In this document: one piece after another, positions 1 to 8,799 of the stretch | Layout: the number at the start of each line of letters is the position of its first letter | Numbering within the stretch: position 1 is the first letter of the stretch | Origin: Clostridia bacterium | Lineage (GTDB): Bacteria; Bacillota; Clostridia; TANB77; CAG-508 | Length of the DNA: 59,676 bases | Direction: 5' to 3' | Assembly: GCA_017479865.1 (NCBI GenBank) | Contig: JAFVBS010000017.1 | Span: forward strand, 1-59,676 | The notes under the pieces: generated by a model | Databases searched by the model: none | What the model was told of the DNA's origin: nothing | The model's input: only the letters and a program-made list of their open reading frames with translations | Position numbers and translations under genes: made by a program

Positions 1-717
1 TAACTGTGATTTGCCATCTCTTAAACTATCCATCCAAATGGTTGTATATTTCATAATATCAGGGTGCTTCATTAACAACTCACGTGACATCAAAGCAATA
101 TCATAAGGCGAAGTAACATGCCCATCTTCATCAATGCCATGGCAATTTTTAAAAGTAGTATCGTTCATGCCAAGTTCTTTTGCTCTGACATTCATTTTCT
201 GCACAAAAGCCTCTTCCGACCCTGCTAAATATTCTGCCATGGCAACGGTGCAATCGTTAGCAGAAACCACACAAATGGCTTTTAACATTTCATCAACGGT
301 TAACTCCTCTTTAACATCTAACCAAATTTGCGAGCCACCCATACTACTAGCGTTTTCAGAACAAGGAATTCTATCTGTATAAGCTAATTTGCCAGAATCA
401 ATTGCCTCCATAACTAATAAAATGGTCATTACCTTAGTAACACTTGCAGGTCTTAATTTTTCATGCATGTGGTGGTCATATAATACTTGACCAGTTGATT
501 GTTCAATTAATACCGCACCACCACATTCTAATTTTAAATCTGCTGGCGTGCTAGAAGTAGGAGTTGCCTTCTGGCTATCTTGTACTTCTTTTACTGTTTT
601 TGACTCACTAGACCACACATAAACACTTTCACTAGCAAAACTTATCGTAGGCAAAAGTAATAAACAGCTCAAAAAAATAGCAAATATTTTAAAATACATG
701 TTATGTTTTATAATCAT
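1..717 (-). CDS. D-alanyl-D-alanine carboxypeptidase, DacF/PBP5 type (3' end cut by window edge)
   Basis: This is a secreted penicillin-binding protein that would trim the terminal D-Ala from peptidoglycan stem peptides. The reverse-strand frame opens at an ATG after an AAGGAGG ribosome binding site and stays open to the window edge. The N-terminus has a signal peptide (hydrophobic run ending near SFASES). The SxxK active-site motif reads SVTK, and the SxN motif reads SAND about 70 residues later, as in S11 peptidases. The KTG motif would lie beyond the edge. It sits downstream of the VanW-family gene on the same strand, so the two may form a cell-wall unit. Which paralogue of the DacF/DacB/PBP5 group it is cannot be decided. 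Confidence 0.93.
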   Translation of the reverse strand, partial: MIIKHNMYFKIFAIFLSCLLLLPTISFASESVYVWSSESKTVKEVQDSQKATPTSSTPADLKLECGGAVLIEQSTGQVLYDHHMHEKLRPASVTKVMTILLVMEAIDSGKLAYTDRIPCSENASSMGGSQIWLDVKEELTVDEMLKAICVVSANDCTVAMAEYLAGSEEAFVQKMNVRAKELGMNDTTFKNCHGIDEDGHVTSPYDIALMSRELLMKHPDIMKYTTIWMDSLRDGKSQL

Positions 718-769
718 ATGTAACCTCCTTATATGGTTACTAAATTGTATGGTGCAACATGTATTTTTA

Positions 770-1447
770 TTACTTCGTAATCTTCATAATTTTGACTTCT
801 ACCTTTTCCTCGGTGACTGATGCATAAAGTTTAATATCATATCCTGTATTGTTTTTGAATTTAAAGTCCAAATAATCATAAGCAACGGTAGCATCTTTTC
901 CTAATTCTACATAGCCAACTTCTCTCTCATGTTGATGCCTTTCTGTTACTTTTAAGCCATCTACTTTTAATACGGCATCATAAAGGGTAGAACTTACTTG
1001 ACAATTTCCACCACCATTAGTTTTTATTTTTTTACCATTGGCACCAAATGCTCCGGCCTTTTCATATCCTTTTTCTTCCGTGGGATTTCCTACCACTTTA
1101 TTAAAAGAAAACTCCTCACCATTTTTCACAATAGTTCCATTAATTTTAGAAGCAGTAATTTCTAAGTTAGTGTCCCTATTATCATCGTCTACTAAAATTT
1201 TGGTGGAAAAAGACGAAATTTCAGTTTCGGCTGGCTGTTTAGATTCTGCTGACTCTGTAGAATTTTGAATTTGAGCAAAAGGGGTAGAAGAATTTGCCTC
1301 AGAACTAATATTTGTTTCACTACTAATTCGTTGCGGTTGTGGATTATTAGATGAATCTTGTTTGTTGCCTGAAAAATATTGAACAGCAAAAACAACAATG
1401 CCAATTACTACAGTAGCAACGATAATATAAATAATTGTTTTTCTCAT
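770..1447 (-). CDS. VanW family protein
   Basis: A membrane-anchored extracellular protein of the VanW family, which is common in Clostridia and thought to act at the cell wall, although its reaction is unknown. After one N-terminal membrane segment (residues about 5-25) and a Ser/Gln-rich linker comes the VanW core. That core includes the GEEFSFNKVVG stretch, the GGGNCQVSSTLYDAVL signature and a conserved HEREVGY segment. I chose the ATG at 1447 because GAGGAG lies just upstream on the reverse strand; a TTG five codons further out lacks such a site. The gene precedes the carboxypeptidase with a short gap, which supports a role in wall metabolism. Confidence 0.9.
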   Translation of the reverse strand: MRKTIIYIIVATVVIGIVVFAVQYFSGNKQDSSNNPQPQRISSETNISSEANSSTPFAQIQNSTESAESKQPAETEISSFSTKILVDDDNRDTNLEITASKINGTIVKNGEEFSFNKVVGNPTEEKGYEKAGAFGANGKKIKTNGGGNCQVSSTLYDAVLKVDGLKVTERHQHEREVGYVELGKDATVAYDYLDFKFKNNTGYDIKLYASVTEEKVEVKIMKITK

Positions 1448-1637
1448 TTGATTTCTCCTCAAATTTAATTTTCATCAAATAGTATGTAACAAAAAACAAA
1501 AATTATGTCGAAAAAAATTGGAAAATTATACAACATTGGATGTAATTCTTTAAACTTTACAAATTCAAAAAAATGAGGTAAAATATATAATATACAGTGG
1601 TCAAGAACTGCTGAAAAAAATTAGGAGGAATCTATAC

Positions 1638-1832
1638 ATGGCAAATGGCAAAAGAAACAGAGAGGCTAGCAGTAGTGGTGTTGGTACATGTGTCAAAATG
1701 CATCTGTGCAAACTGAATCACTGCGGTGGAACTCGGTGTGCCAAGAATAAGTGTCAGTTTTTTGCGGATCCGAAGGATCCAAAAAATAGAAAGTATATGA
1801 TTCTTAAGAAAGCTTCTAAAATAGGAAGCTAA
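1638..1832 (+). CDS. small cysteine-rich protein, unknown function
   Basis: A 64-residue basic protein not assigned to a family. The ATG follows a good AGGAGG site. Residues 17-40 hold five cysteines plus histidines (GTCVKMHLC, HCGG, RCAKNKCQFF), which suggests a bound metal or disulfides. The C-terminus is Lys-rich. It ends just before a strong hairpin and is flanked by opposite-strand genes, so it is probably monocistronic. It carries the only in-frame CGG codon in the window (ACT CGG TGT) that does not coincide with a reading-frame break, and here CGG is followed by T, not A. Confidence 0.7.
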   Translation: MANGKRNREASSSGVGTCVKMHLCKLNHCGGTRCAKNKCQFFADPKDPKNRKYMILKKASKIGS

Positions 1833-1836
1833 CATG

Positions 1837-1866
1837 TAGAGGGTGTCTTTCTGACACCCTCTATTC
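1837..1866 (+). terminator. Rho-independent terminator-like hairpin
   Basis: A perfect 11-bp stem (TAGAGGGTGTC paired with GACACCCTCTA) with a 5-nt loop and a short TTCT tail, directly after the small cysteine-rich gene. It may also serve sspH, which converges from the other side. Confidence 0.75.
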
Positions 1867-1888
1867 TATGTGAATACTAAACTTTGAA

Positions 1889-2080
1889 TTATTTTCTATC
1901 ATCAAACCAATTGCTTTCGTATAAATCTTTAATGTACACGTTACTTTCTTCAAAATTATCTACAAATCCGACTTTAGCAACATTGTCATTCAATTCTTGA
2001 ATCCAAACAGGTCTATCATTATAAAAAACTTCTGTTTTTTCTTCACTTTTTAAAATTTCGGAAACTCTGCTAATATCCAT
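1889..2080 (-). CDS. sspH: H-type small acid-soluble spore protein
   Basis: A 63-residue protein matching the H-type SASP pattern. The N-terminus MDISRVSEILKSEEK is followed by a PVWIQEL segment and a C-terminal half of short beta-like stretches with acidic residues. SspH proteins are made in the forespore and packed in the spore core. A ribosome site (AAGGAGTG) precedes the ATG, and a TATAAT-like element lies about 40 bp upstream. The gene is divergent from the nucleoside kinase. The family call rests on remembered pattern, not on a search, but length and motif order fit well, and this is evidence that the organism sporulates. Confidence 0.8.
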   Translation of the reverse strand: MDISRVSEILKSEEKTEVFYNDRPVWIQELNDNVAKVGFVDNFEESNVYIKDLYESNWFDDRK

Positions 2081-2154
2081 TTTAATACACTCCTTCTTAG
2101 ATATACTTGTCTTTCATATTATATACAAAATAAAATTGTTCTATTCACAAATAG

Positions 2155-2183
2155 TTGACGAAATAGCGCATAAGATATAAAAT
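2155..2183 (+). promoter_or_regulatory. sigma-A-type promoter for the nucleoside kinase gene
   Basis: TTGACG, a 17-bp spacer, then TAAAAT, about 30 bp before the start codon of the kinase gene. Confidence 0.7.
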
Positions 2184-2212
2184 AGAAATATCAAAAAGAA
2201 AGGAATTATGAT

Positions 2213-3853
2213 ATGGAAATATTATTAAATGGACAAAAGATAGAAATAACAAATGATAATAAAACAGTGATGGAGCTTTTTCAGGAGCAAATCAAACAAA
2301 ATGATTTAATGATTGCTTGTAACTGTAATAATGAAATTAAAAGTTTAAATTACATACCAAAAGAAAATGATAAAATTGATTTTATTGATGTGACAACTCG
2401 TGATGGAAGAAGAACCTATATTAGAGGATTATTATACATTATGAGTAAAGCGTTTTGCGAATGTTATCCAGAAGCATATTTATCTGTAAATTATCAGCTA
2501 ACCAATGCGATGTACTGCGAAATTGACAATATGCCAATTACACAAGAAATGATACAAACTATTCAGGCGAAAATGAAAGAAATTATTGAAAAAGATATTC
2601 CAATTAGTAAAAAAAGTATGTCAAAAGAAGAGGCAAAAGAATTTTATGAAAAAGAAGATAGTATTCGTGGAAAGCTACAATTAGATAACAAGCAAAAAGA
2701 GGAGGTTTCATTATATTTTTGCGAACAATATTACAACTATTTTTATGGAGTAATGCCAATTTCCACTGGATTTGTCAAGGTCTTCGAAATGATTCCTTAT
2801 CGAGAAGGATTTTTATTGCGCTATCCGAGTAAGGAAAATCCTCATGTATTAGAGGATGGAAAAACCAGTCAGAAATTGATTGCAACATTAGAGGAATACA
2901 AAGATATTCATAGAGTATTAGATATTCATACAGTATATAAACTAAATAAAAGTATTACCTCAGGAAATACTAGGGACATAGTTCTTTTAGCGGAAGCATT
3001 ACATGAAAAGAAAATTTCTGATATTGCAGATAGTATTGTTCAAAGAAGCGGTGTCAAAGTTGCTTTAATTGCAGGGCCTTCATCCTCTGGCAAAACTACT
3101 TTTGCAAAGCGATTAGGAATTCAATTGAGATTGAATGGATTAAAACCTGTGACTATTTCTGTAGATAATTACTTTGTAGAGAGGGGAGAAACTCCTTTAG
3201 ATGAGAATGGAAATTATGACTTTGAATGTTTAGAGGCAATTGATTTAAAATTATTTAATGAACACTTAACAACCTTATTACAGGGCGGAGAAATTTTATG
3301 CCCAACCTTTGATTTTAAGGATGGAACAAAAAAATATTATGGAAACACTATGAAGCTGGCAGATGATGAAATTTTAGTGATTGAAGGAATTCATTGCTTA
3401 AATGACAAGTTAACTTCAGCCATTCCAAAAGATAAAAAATATAAAATTTATATCAGTGCTTTAACTGTATTAAATATTGATTACTATAATAGAATTTCAA
3501 CCACAGATACTAGATTAATGAGAAGAATGGTACGAGACTATAATTTTAGAGGTTATAGCGCACTTCATACCTTGAAAATGTGGAACTCCGTCAATAAAGG
3601 AGAAAATCAACATATTTTTCCTTTCCAAGAGCAAGCGGACAGTATGTTTAATACTTCACTCATTTATGAAATTTGTGTACTGAAAAAATATTTAATGCCA
3701 TTATTAGCGGAAATTGACAATACAAATGAAGAATATGCAGAGGCAAAAAGATTACATGAATTTTTAAAATATTTTGAAGACATTGAGGATAAGTACGTTC
3801 CGGAGAATTCACTATTAAGGGAATTTATTGGCGGTAGTATCTTTGAATATTAA
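2213..3853 (+). CDS. TGS-domain nucleoside (uridine) kinase family protein
   Basis: A fusion common in Clostridia: an N-terminal TGS/ThrRS-like region (residues about 1-190) joined to a uridine kinase/phosphoribulokinase-type P-loop domain. The P-loop reads AGPSSSGKTTFAKRL near residue 285, followed by SVDNYFVERGETP, typical of Udk substrate and Mg2+ contacts, and a later VIEGIHCLN segment. It would phosphorylate uridine or cytidine in the cytoplasm, but the role of the fused tRNA-synthetase-like part is unknown. The ATG follows an AAGGAA site, and a clear promoter lies upstream. At 546 residues it is of usual length for this fusion. Confidence 0.88.
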   Translation: MEILLNGQKIEITNDNKTVMELFQEQIKQNDLMIACNCNNEIKSLNYIPKENDKIDFIDVTTRDGRRTYIRGLLYIMSKAFCECYPEAYLSVNYQLTNAMYCEIDNMPITQEMIQTIQAKMKEIIEKDIPISKKSMSKEEAKEFYEKEDSIRGKLQLDNKQKEEVSLYFCEQYYNYFYGVMPISTGFVKVFEMIPYREGFLLRYPSKENPHVLEDGKTSQKLIATLEEYKDIHRVLDIHTVYKLNKSITSGNTRDIVLLAEALHEKKISDIADSIVQRSGVKVALIAGPSSSGKTTFAKRLGIQLRLNGLKPVTISVDNYFVERGETPLDENGNYDFECLEAIDLKLFNEHLTTLLQGGEILCPTFDFKDGTKKYYGNTMKLADDEILVIEGIHCLNDKLTSAIPKDKKYKIYISALTVLNIDYYNRISTTDTRLMRRMVRDYNFRGYSALHTLKMWNSVNKGENQHIFPFQEQADSMFNTSLIYEICVLKKYLMPLLAEIDNTNEEYAEAKRLHEFLKYFEDIEDKYVPENSLLREFIGGSIFEY

Positions 3854-3902
3854 TGAAAACGTCAATTTTTTTCAAATTAAAAATGACTTAAGGAGAAAAA
3901 AG

Positions 3903-4211
3903 ATGGGAAGAAAATTTACAGAAATTGATGAGGCTTTTACTTGTGAACATTGCGGTAAAAAAGTAGAACCTTTAGGATATACTTGTCGAAATCACTGTAA
4001 TAGCTGTTTGTATTCTAAACATGTAGATGTCAATCCAGGTGACAGAGAAGAAACTTGCCATGGCTTGCTTAAACCAATTAGAGTAGAGCTAGACAGCAAA
4101 AAAGGCTATGTGATTGTTTCTCAATGTGAAAAATGTGGAGCAATAAGAAGAAATAAAGCAGCCAATGATGATAATATCGAGCTTATTATTCAACTAACGG
4201 TAGCAAAATAA
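3903..4211 (+). CDS. RNHCP domain protein
   Basis: A zinc-ribbon-like protein of about 102 residues. The RNHCP-type signature appears as CRNHCNSCLYSKHVD, with paired cysteines before it (CEHCG) and after it (CEKCG). The family is small and of unknown function; nucleic-acid binding through zinc is only a guess. The start is the ATG after AAGGAGAAAAAAG. Longer upstream extension in the same frame would overlap the kinase gene and lacks a ribosome site. It lies about 50 bp after the kinase, probably in the same transcript. Confidence 0.82.
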   Translation: MGRKFTEIDEAFTCEHCGKKVEPLGYTCRNHCNSCLYSKHVDVNPGDREETCHGLLKPIRVELDSKKGYVIVSQCEKCGAIRRNKAANDDNIELIIQLTVAK

Positions 4212-4267
4212 AACGATTTAACAGGATTTTTTTTAATAAAGAATAAAATGTAGGAGGAAACGAAGTA

Positions 4268-5377
4268 ATGAAAAAGTATTTTTTTACGTCAGAAAGTGTT
4301 ACAGAAGGACATCCTGACAAATTAGCAGATTATATTTCGGATACGATTTTAGATGAAGCTTTAAAACAAGATGAAAATTCAAGAGTAGCAGTAGAAACTT
4401 TTGTATCAAAGGACAAAGTAACTATTGCAGGGCAAATTACCACAAAAGCACAAATTAATATTGAGGAATTAGTTCGTAAAACAATTCAAGAAATAGGATT
4501 TGATAATAGCAAAACTGATATGGATTACCGTACCTGTGATATTGATATTAATATTACAAAGCAAAGCCCAGATATTGCTATGGGAGTGGATATTGGAGGA
4601 GCAGGAGACCAAGGAATTATGTTTGGCTATGCTTGCTCGGAAACAGAAAATTATATGCCATTTGCTATTGATATGGCACACAAGTTAGCAAAAAAATTAA
4701 CTGAAGTAAGAAAAACAAAAGAAATTCCTTACTTAAGACCGGATGGAAAAACACAAGTTACCGTAGAATATGAAGGAGACACTCCAAAAAGAATTGAAAC
4801 GATTCTCGTTTCAAATCAACACCTAGCAACAGCTAGTTTAGAGCAAATGAAGAAAGATATTACAGAAAAAGTCATTCGCGCCGTAGTGCCAGAAAAATAT
4901 TTAGATGAAAATACAAAAATATATGTTAACCCAACAGGAAGATTTGTTATTGGAGGACCTTTGGGAGATACTGGACTCACTGGAAGAAAAATTATTGTAG
5001 ATACTTACGGCGGATATGCAAAGCATGGTGGAGGAGCCTTTTCTGGCAAAGATGCTAGTAAAGTAGATAGAAGTGCAGCATATATGCTTCGCCATATTGC
5101 AAAAAACATTGTTGCAAATGGCTATGCAAAAAAATGTGAGGTACAAGTATCTTATGCCATTGGTATGGAACAACCTTTATCCATTTATGTAGATACCTTT
5201 GGAACAGCTACTATACCAGAAGATAAAATAGTAGAACTGATCAAAAACAAATTTGATTTATCTCCAAAAGGAATGATTGAGTATTTAGATTTGAAAAAGC
5301 CAATTTACAGACAAACCACAAACTATGGACATTTAGGAAAAGAAAACTTGCCATGGGAAAAAATCATTAAGTTTTAA
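4268..5377 (+). CDS. metK: S-adenosylmethionine synthetase
   Basis: MetK makes S-adenosylmethionine from methionine and ATP in the cytosol. The N-terminal [15 protein letters not shown] motif, the [12 protein letters not shown] hexapeptide region and the C-terminal [19 protein letters not shown] motif are all present. At 369 residues it is a little short for the family (about 385-400) but intact. The ribosome site is AGGAGG, 9 nt before the ATG. No SAM riboswitch is visible in the short gap upstream. Confidence 0.97.
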   Translation: MKKYFFTSESVTEGHPDKLADYISDTILDEALKQDENSRVAVETFVSKDKVTIAGQITTKAQINIEELVRKTIQEIGFDNSKTDMDYRTCDIDINITKQSPDIAMGVDIGGAGDQGIMFGYACSETENYMPFAIDMAHKLAKKLTEVRKTKEIPYLRPDGKTQVTVEYEGDTPKRIETILVSNQHLATASLEQMKKDITEKVIRAVVPEKYLDENTKIYVNPTGRFVIGGPLGDTGLTGRKIIVDTYGGYAKHGGGAFSGKDASKVDRSAAYMLRHIAKNIVANGYAKKCEVQVSYAIGMEQPLSIYVDTFGTATIPEDKIVELIKNKFDLSPKGMIEYLDLKKPIYRQTTNYGHLGKENLPWEKIIKF

Positions 5378-5464
5378 AAAATTTCAACCAATAATTTCTA
5401 ATATAAAAATTCAAAAAAATTGCCACAATAGGTAGTGTAAAAAAAATTCAAAAGGAGGATTTTT

Positions 5465-6121
5465 ATGAAAAAAACACTAAATATTGTTGCAATTTTTTTG
5501 TTTTTATTTGTCATGCTTTTCACTATTCCTACTTATGCAGCTGAAACATTAAGCACAATTAATGTTACTACTAGCAAAGAAAAAATACTTCCGGGAGAAG
5601 AAGTTACCGTTAAAGTTGACTTTGGAATAGGTTTAAGTTCTTACACAGTCGATATTGCGTACGACAAAAATTTATTTGATTATGTATCAGCAGAGGGAGG
5701 AACAGCCAATGACAATGGAACCAGAGTAAGAGTTTACTATTTTGATCAGGCTGGAGGATCCAATAAACGTAATGGTATTTCAGTTACTTTTAAAGCAAAA
5801 ACGGGATTGACAACAGAAAATCCAACAAGCTTTAATGTAACAGCAGAAGGACTAGCAAATGTCAATGGTACTGTTACTACTGATTATACAGATATTACTA
5901 CCGCCATTGTTAAAAATGTAACAGTAGGAAAAGCAACAACTACCGTTCCTACAGAGAATACCACAACAGAAAATACAACAACGCAGCCAAACAACAATCA
6001 AATAGCAAACACAACTACTCCAAAAACAATGCCAAAAACAGGTGGAACTGTTTATGAAGCAATATTCACTATTATAGCGGTTTTAGCAGTTATTTATTTT
6101 TCTTTAAAGACAAAAATTTAA
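5465..6121 (+). CDS. cohesin-domain surface protein with MPKTG sorting signal
   Basis: A secreted 218-residue protein: signal peptide (residues 1-25, ending TYAAE), one cohesin-like domain (about 28-155, with the PGEEVTVKVDFG, SYTVDIAYDKNLFDYVSAEGG and GISVTFKAKTG strands), a Thr/Asn-rich linker, then MPKTG followed by a hydrophobic segment and a short basic tail. This last part is a sortase sorting signal. Known cohesins bind dockerins of partner enzymes. The sortase gene lies directly downstream, and a dockerin-bearing enzyme follows it. The ribosome site AAAGGAGG is strong. I infer that it is a wall-linked scaffold with a single cohesin. Confidence 0.85.
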   Translation: MKKTLNIVAIFLFLFVMLFTIPTYAAETLSTINVTTSKEKILPGEEVTVKVDFGIGLSSYTVDIAYDKNLFDYVSAEGGTANDNGTRVRVYYFDQAGGSNKRNGISVTFKAKTGLTTENPTSFNVTAEGLANVNGTVTTDYTDITTAIVKNVTVGKATTTVPTENTTTENTTTQPNNNQIANTTTPKTMPKTGGTVYEAIFTIIAVLAVIYFSLKTKI

Positions 6122-6127
6122 AAATTC

Positions 6128-6162
6128 AAGTGATTTTTTATAAGGAATATAAAAAATCACTT
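6128..6162 (+). terminator. long AT-rich hairpin between cohesin and sortase genes
   Basis: A perfect 15-bp stem (AAGTGATTTTTTATA and its complement) with a 5-nt loop. It has no clear T-tract after it, so it may be a partial terminator or an RNA-stabilising element that sets the ratio of scaffold to sortase. Confidence 0.5.
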
Positions 6163-6188
6163 ACATAACCACAGAAGAAAAGAAAGGA

Positions 6189-6851
6189 ATGTCTAAAAGA
6201 ATGGGAAGGAGAATGGAAAGAAGGAAAAGAAGAAAAAATATAATTGTAAAAAGTTTTCGCATAGGAATTGTTCTCGTTGTTTTAGGAATTATGGCATATG
6301 TGGGATATGAATTTTACAAAGAAACAAAAATTAGAGTAGAAGATTATGGAGCAGAAAAAAGTAATTTTGAAGTGCCACAAAACAATGATGCAATCAAAGT
6401 AGAAATAGAAAAGCAAGCAAGAAAAGAAGGTGTGAATGTTGCGAAAGAATACCGAGGATATAGGGTAGATGCTTACTTGGAAATTCCAGCATTAAACTTA
6501 AAAACGGAAGTATTAAAAAATTATACAAAACAAGGAATGGAAATTTGTGTTTCAAAATATTGGGGACCAAATCCCAATGAAATAGGAAACTACTGTATAG
6601 CGGGTCATAATTACATTACAGAGAGAATGTTTTCAAAACTTAGCAAACTTAAAAATGGTGATGAAATGATCCTTTCTGACAATGAGAACGGAAAATATAC
6701 GTATGAGGTTTATGATATTTATAAAGTAACGCCAGAAAACGTCAAACCGCTATCACAACAAACCGATGGAAAAAGAGAAGTTACATTGATTACTTGTAGT
6801 AATTATTCGAAAAATAGGCTTGTGGTAAAAGCAGTTGAACAAAAAATATAG
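6189..6851 (+). CDS. sortase
   Basis: A membrane-bound cysteine transpeptidase that would link MPKTG-type proteins to the wall. It has one N-terminal membrane segment after a highly basic start (residues about 18-42). The catalytic His is in IAGHNYI, the catalytic Cys in TLITCSNY and the Arg in KNRLVV. The reading frame allows starts at 6189, 6201 or 6213. The first sits unusually close to its AAAGGA, so the true start is unsure by a few codons. It is placed right after its likely substrate and before a dockerin protein. Confidence 0.92.
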   Translation: MSKRMGRRMERRKRRKNIIVKSFRIGIVLVVLGIMAYVGYEFYKETKIRVEDYGAEKSNFEVPQNNDAIKVEIEKQARKEGVNVAKEYRGYRVDAYLEIPALNLKTEVLKNYTKQGMEICVSKYWGPNPNEIGNYCIAGHNYITERMFSKLSKLKNGDEMILSDNENGKYTYEVYDIYKVTPENVKPLSQQTDGKREVTLITCSNYSKNRLVVKAVEQKI

Positions 6852-6900
6852 AGAACGGATACTCTTGACTTTAACTAAAACTTTAGAGGGTTACAATTTT

Positions 6901-6916
6901 TTGTAACATTATTTTG
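6901..6916 (+). repeat. solo copy of a 16-bp terminal repeat
   Basis: TTGTAACATTATTTTG here is identical to the right end of the inverted-repeat element at 56497-56632. Related sequence also occurs near 59322-59383. It may be a remnant of the same small mobile element. Confidence 0.55.
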
Positions 6917-6954
6917 TAAAATACCTTATTAATTAATGAAAGAAAGGATAAATT

Positions 6955-8694
6955 GTGAAACTAAAATATATATTGCTATTAATTTTCATATTTATATTTT
7001 GCTTTATGCCAACTGCTAAGACGGCGGATAGAAGAGAGGGAATTGAAAATTTTCCTCAAAGCTATCAGCCTTATTTGCAAGAATTAAAAAAACGATATCC
7101 GAATTGGAAGTTTACAGCTTTATATACCAACCTAAATTGGAAAAATGTAATTGATAATGAAAATGAATTTGGCAAAAACTTGGTACCAAAGTCTTATTCT
7201 ACTGCATGGAAGAATACAAAAACAGGGGAATATAATATAGAAGTAGATGCAGGATGGGTGGATTGCTCCAGAAAGGCGATTGAATATACTATAGACCCAC
7301 GTAATTTTTTAAATGAGGTGAGAATTTTTCAATTTGAGGGCTTATCACATGACAGTAATACTATGAACCAAACAGCAATTGAAAAAATATTGTATGGTAC
7401 AGAATTTTATCATAGAACTGTACAATATGTGAACAGCTCTGGTAGAACGATTACCATGACAAAAAAGTATTCAGATCTTATTTTAACGGCCGGAAAAACT
7501 GCGAATGTTAGTAGTTATCACTTGGCCTCTAGAATTAAGCAAGAGGTGGGGCCTTTTTTATCGCATAGTTCGATTAGTGGAACTGTAAAAGGTTATGAAG
7601 GATTGTATAATTTTTATAACATTGGGGCAACAAGTTCTAGTGAACCGATGGGGGCAATTAAAAACGGATTACAATATGCCAAAGATGGAAAAGGAGCTAC
7701 ACAAGCAACAAAAACAAAGTATTTTATTCCATGGAATACTAAAGAAAAGGCTATTACGGGTGGAGCCATTTTTATTGGTTCTAGTTACATTTCTGTAGGG
7801 CAAGATACTATTTACTTGCAAAAATTTCATGTATCAAGTCAATCAAATTCTACTTTATTCTGGCATCAATATATGACTAACGTGCTAGCACCTTACAGTG
7901 AATCAAGAAGTATTTACCAAGGATACAGTAATAGTGGCATTTTAACAGGAACCATGTCTTTTGTGATTCCTGTTTATAACAATATGCCAAAAACTCCAGT
8001 ACAAAACCCCAATATTTTAGAAAGCAGTTTTAATGTTGACAACACAAAAGTTTATGCAAATGTCAGCGGAGGGCTAAATATTAGAACAGGACCTTCTACT
8101 TCTTATGAGATTTTAACCACAGTAAAAGCAAAAGAGGAGATGACCAGAATTGCCAAAGGAAAGCAAACTGGGGAATTGTGGGACAGAGTAAGGCTTTCTA
8201 ATGGTATAATAGGATATGCTTACCAAGGATATTTAAAACAGTCTGCAGTACAAGAGGAAATTAAGGTCGAATTTGATACTTCATTAACTGTGAAAAATAA
8301 TCAAGTAAGTGGATTAAATGTTAATCAATTAACAGTGATGCAAGTAAAAAGCAAAATTAAAACCAATGGTACCATTAAAATATACAATTTTTCTGGTATA
8401 GAATTGACCAATACACAAAACGTAGGAACAGGTTCTATCATCAGAATTGTAGATAAAAATGATGTAATAAAAAAAGAATATAAAATTATTATTTATGGTG
8501 ATGTCAATGGAGATGGTAAAATTAATAGTACTGACTTATTAGTACTACAAAGGCATATTTTACAAATAGAAACATTAAAGGGAGCATTTTATACGGCTGG
8601 CAATGTTCAAAAGAATGGAAAAAATCCTTCTTCACTAGACTCCCTATTCATTCAAAGACACATTTTAGGGTTACAATTGATAGGACAATCATAG
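6955..8694 (+). CDS. dockerin-bearing glucosaminidase-like cell-wall hydrolase
   Basis: A secreted 579-residue protein starting at GTG after GAAAGGA. Order: signal peptide (1-24); a glucosaminidase/GH73-like domain (about 30-340, with ASRIKQEVG carrying the likely catalytic Glu, and LYNFYNIGA); an SH3b domain (about 365-430, NIRTGPSTSYEI); a linker domain; and a type I dockerin at the C-terminus. The first dockerin repeat is canonical (GDVNGDGKINSTDLLVLQRHIL), while the second (GNVQKNGKNPSSLDSLFIQRHI) has lost several calcium ligands. It would cut peptidoglycan at N-acetylglucosamine while docked on the cohesin protein two genes upstream; the docking is inferred. Confidence 0.87.
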   Translation: MKLKYILLLIFIFIFCFMPTAKTADRREGIENFPQSYQPYLQELKKRYPNWKFTALYTNLNWKNVIDNENEFGKNLVPKSYSTAWKNTKTGEYNIEVDAGWVDCSRKAIEYTIDPRNFLNEVRIFQFEGLSHDSNTMNQTAIEKILYGTEFYHRTVQYVNSSGRTITMTKKYSDLILTAGKTANVSSYHLASRIKQEVGPFLSHSSISGTVKGYEGLYNFYNIGATSSSEPMGAIKNGLQYAKDGKGATQATKTKYFIPWNTKEKAITGGAIFIGSSYISVGQDTIYLQKFHVSSQSNSTLFWHQYMTNVLAPYSESRSIYQGYSNSGILTGTMSFVIPVYNNMPKTPVQNPNILESSFNVDNTKVYANVSGGLNIRTGPSTSYEILTTVKAKEEMTRIAKGKQTGELWDRVRLSNGIIGYAYQGYLKQSAVQEEIKVEFDTSLTVKNNQVSGLNVNQLTVMQVKSKIKTNGTIKIYNFSGIELTNTQNVGTGSIIRIVDKNDVIKKEYKIIIYGDVNGDGKINSTDLLVLQRHILQIETLKGAFYTAGNVQKNGKNPSSLDSLFIQRHILGLQLIGQS

Positions 8695-8799
8695 CCTAAG
8701 ATAAGCAATAAAGAATTTGCGATAGATAAAATTTTTATTTTTCAAGAGATTTAAAGAATAAAAAATACAATTCTAATAGAAATTGACCAAAATCAGGAG

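Noticed and set aside
4212..4267. SAM riboswitch before metK
   Set aside because: The gap is only about 55 nt with no matching structure.
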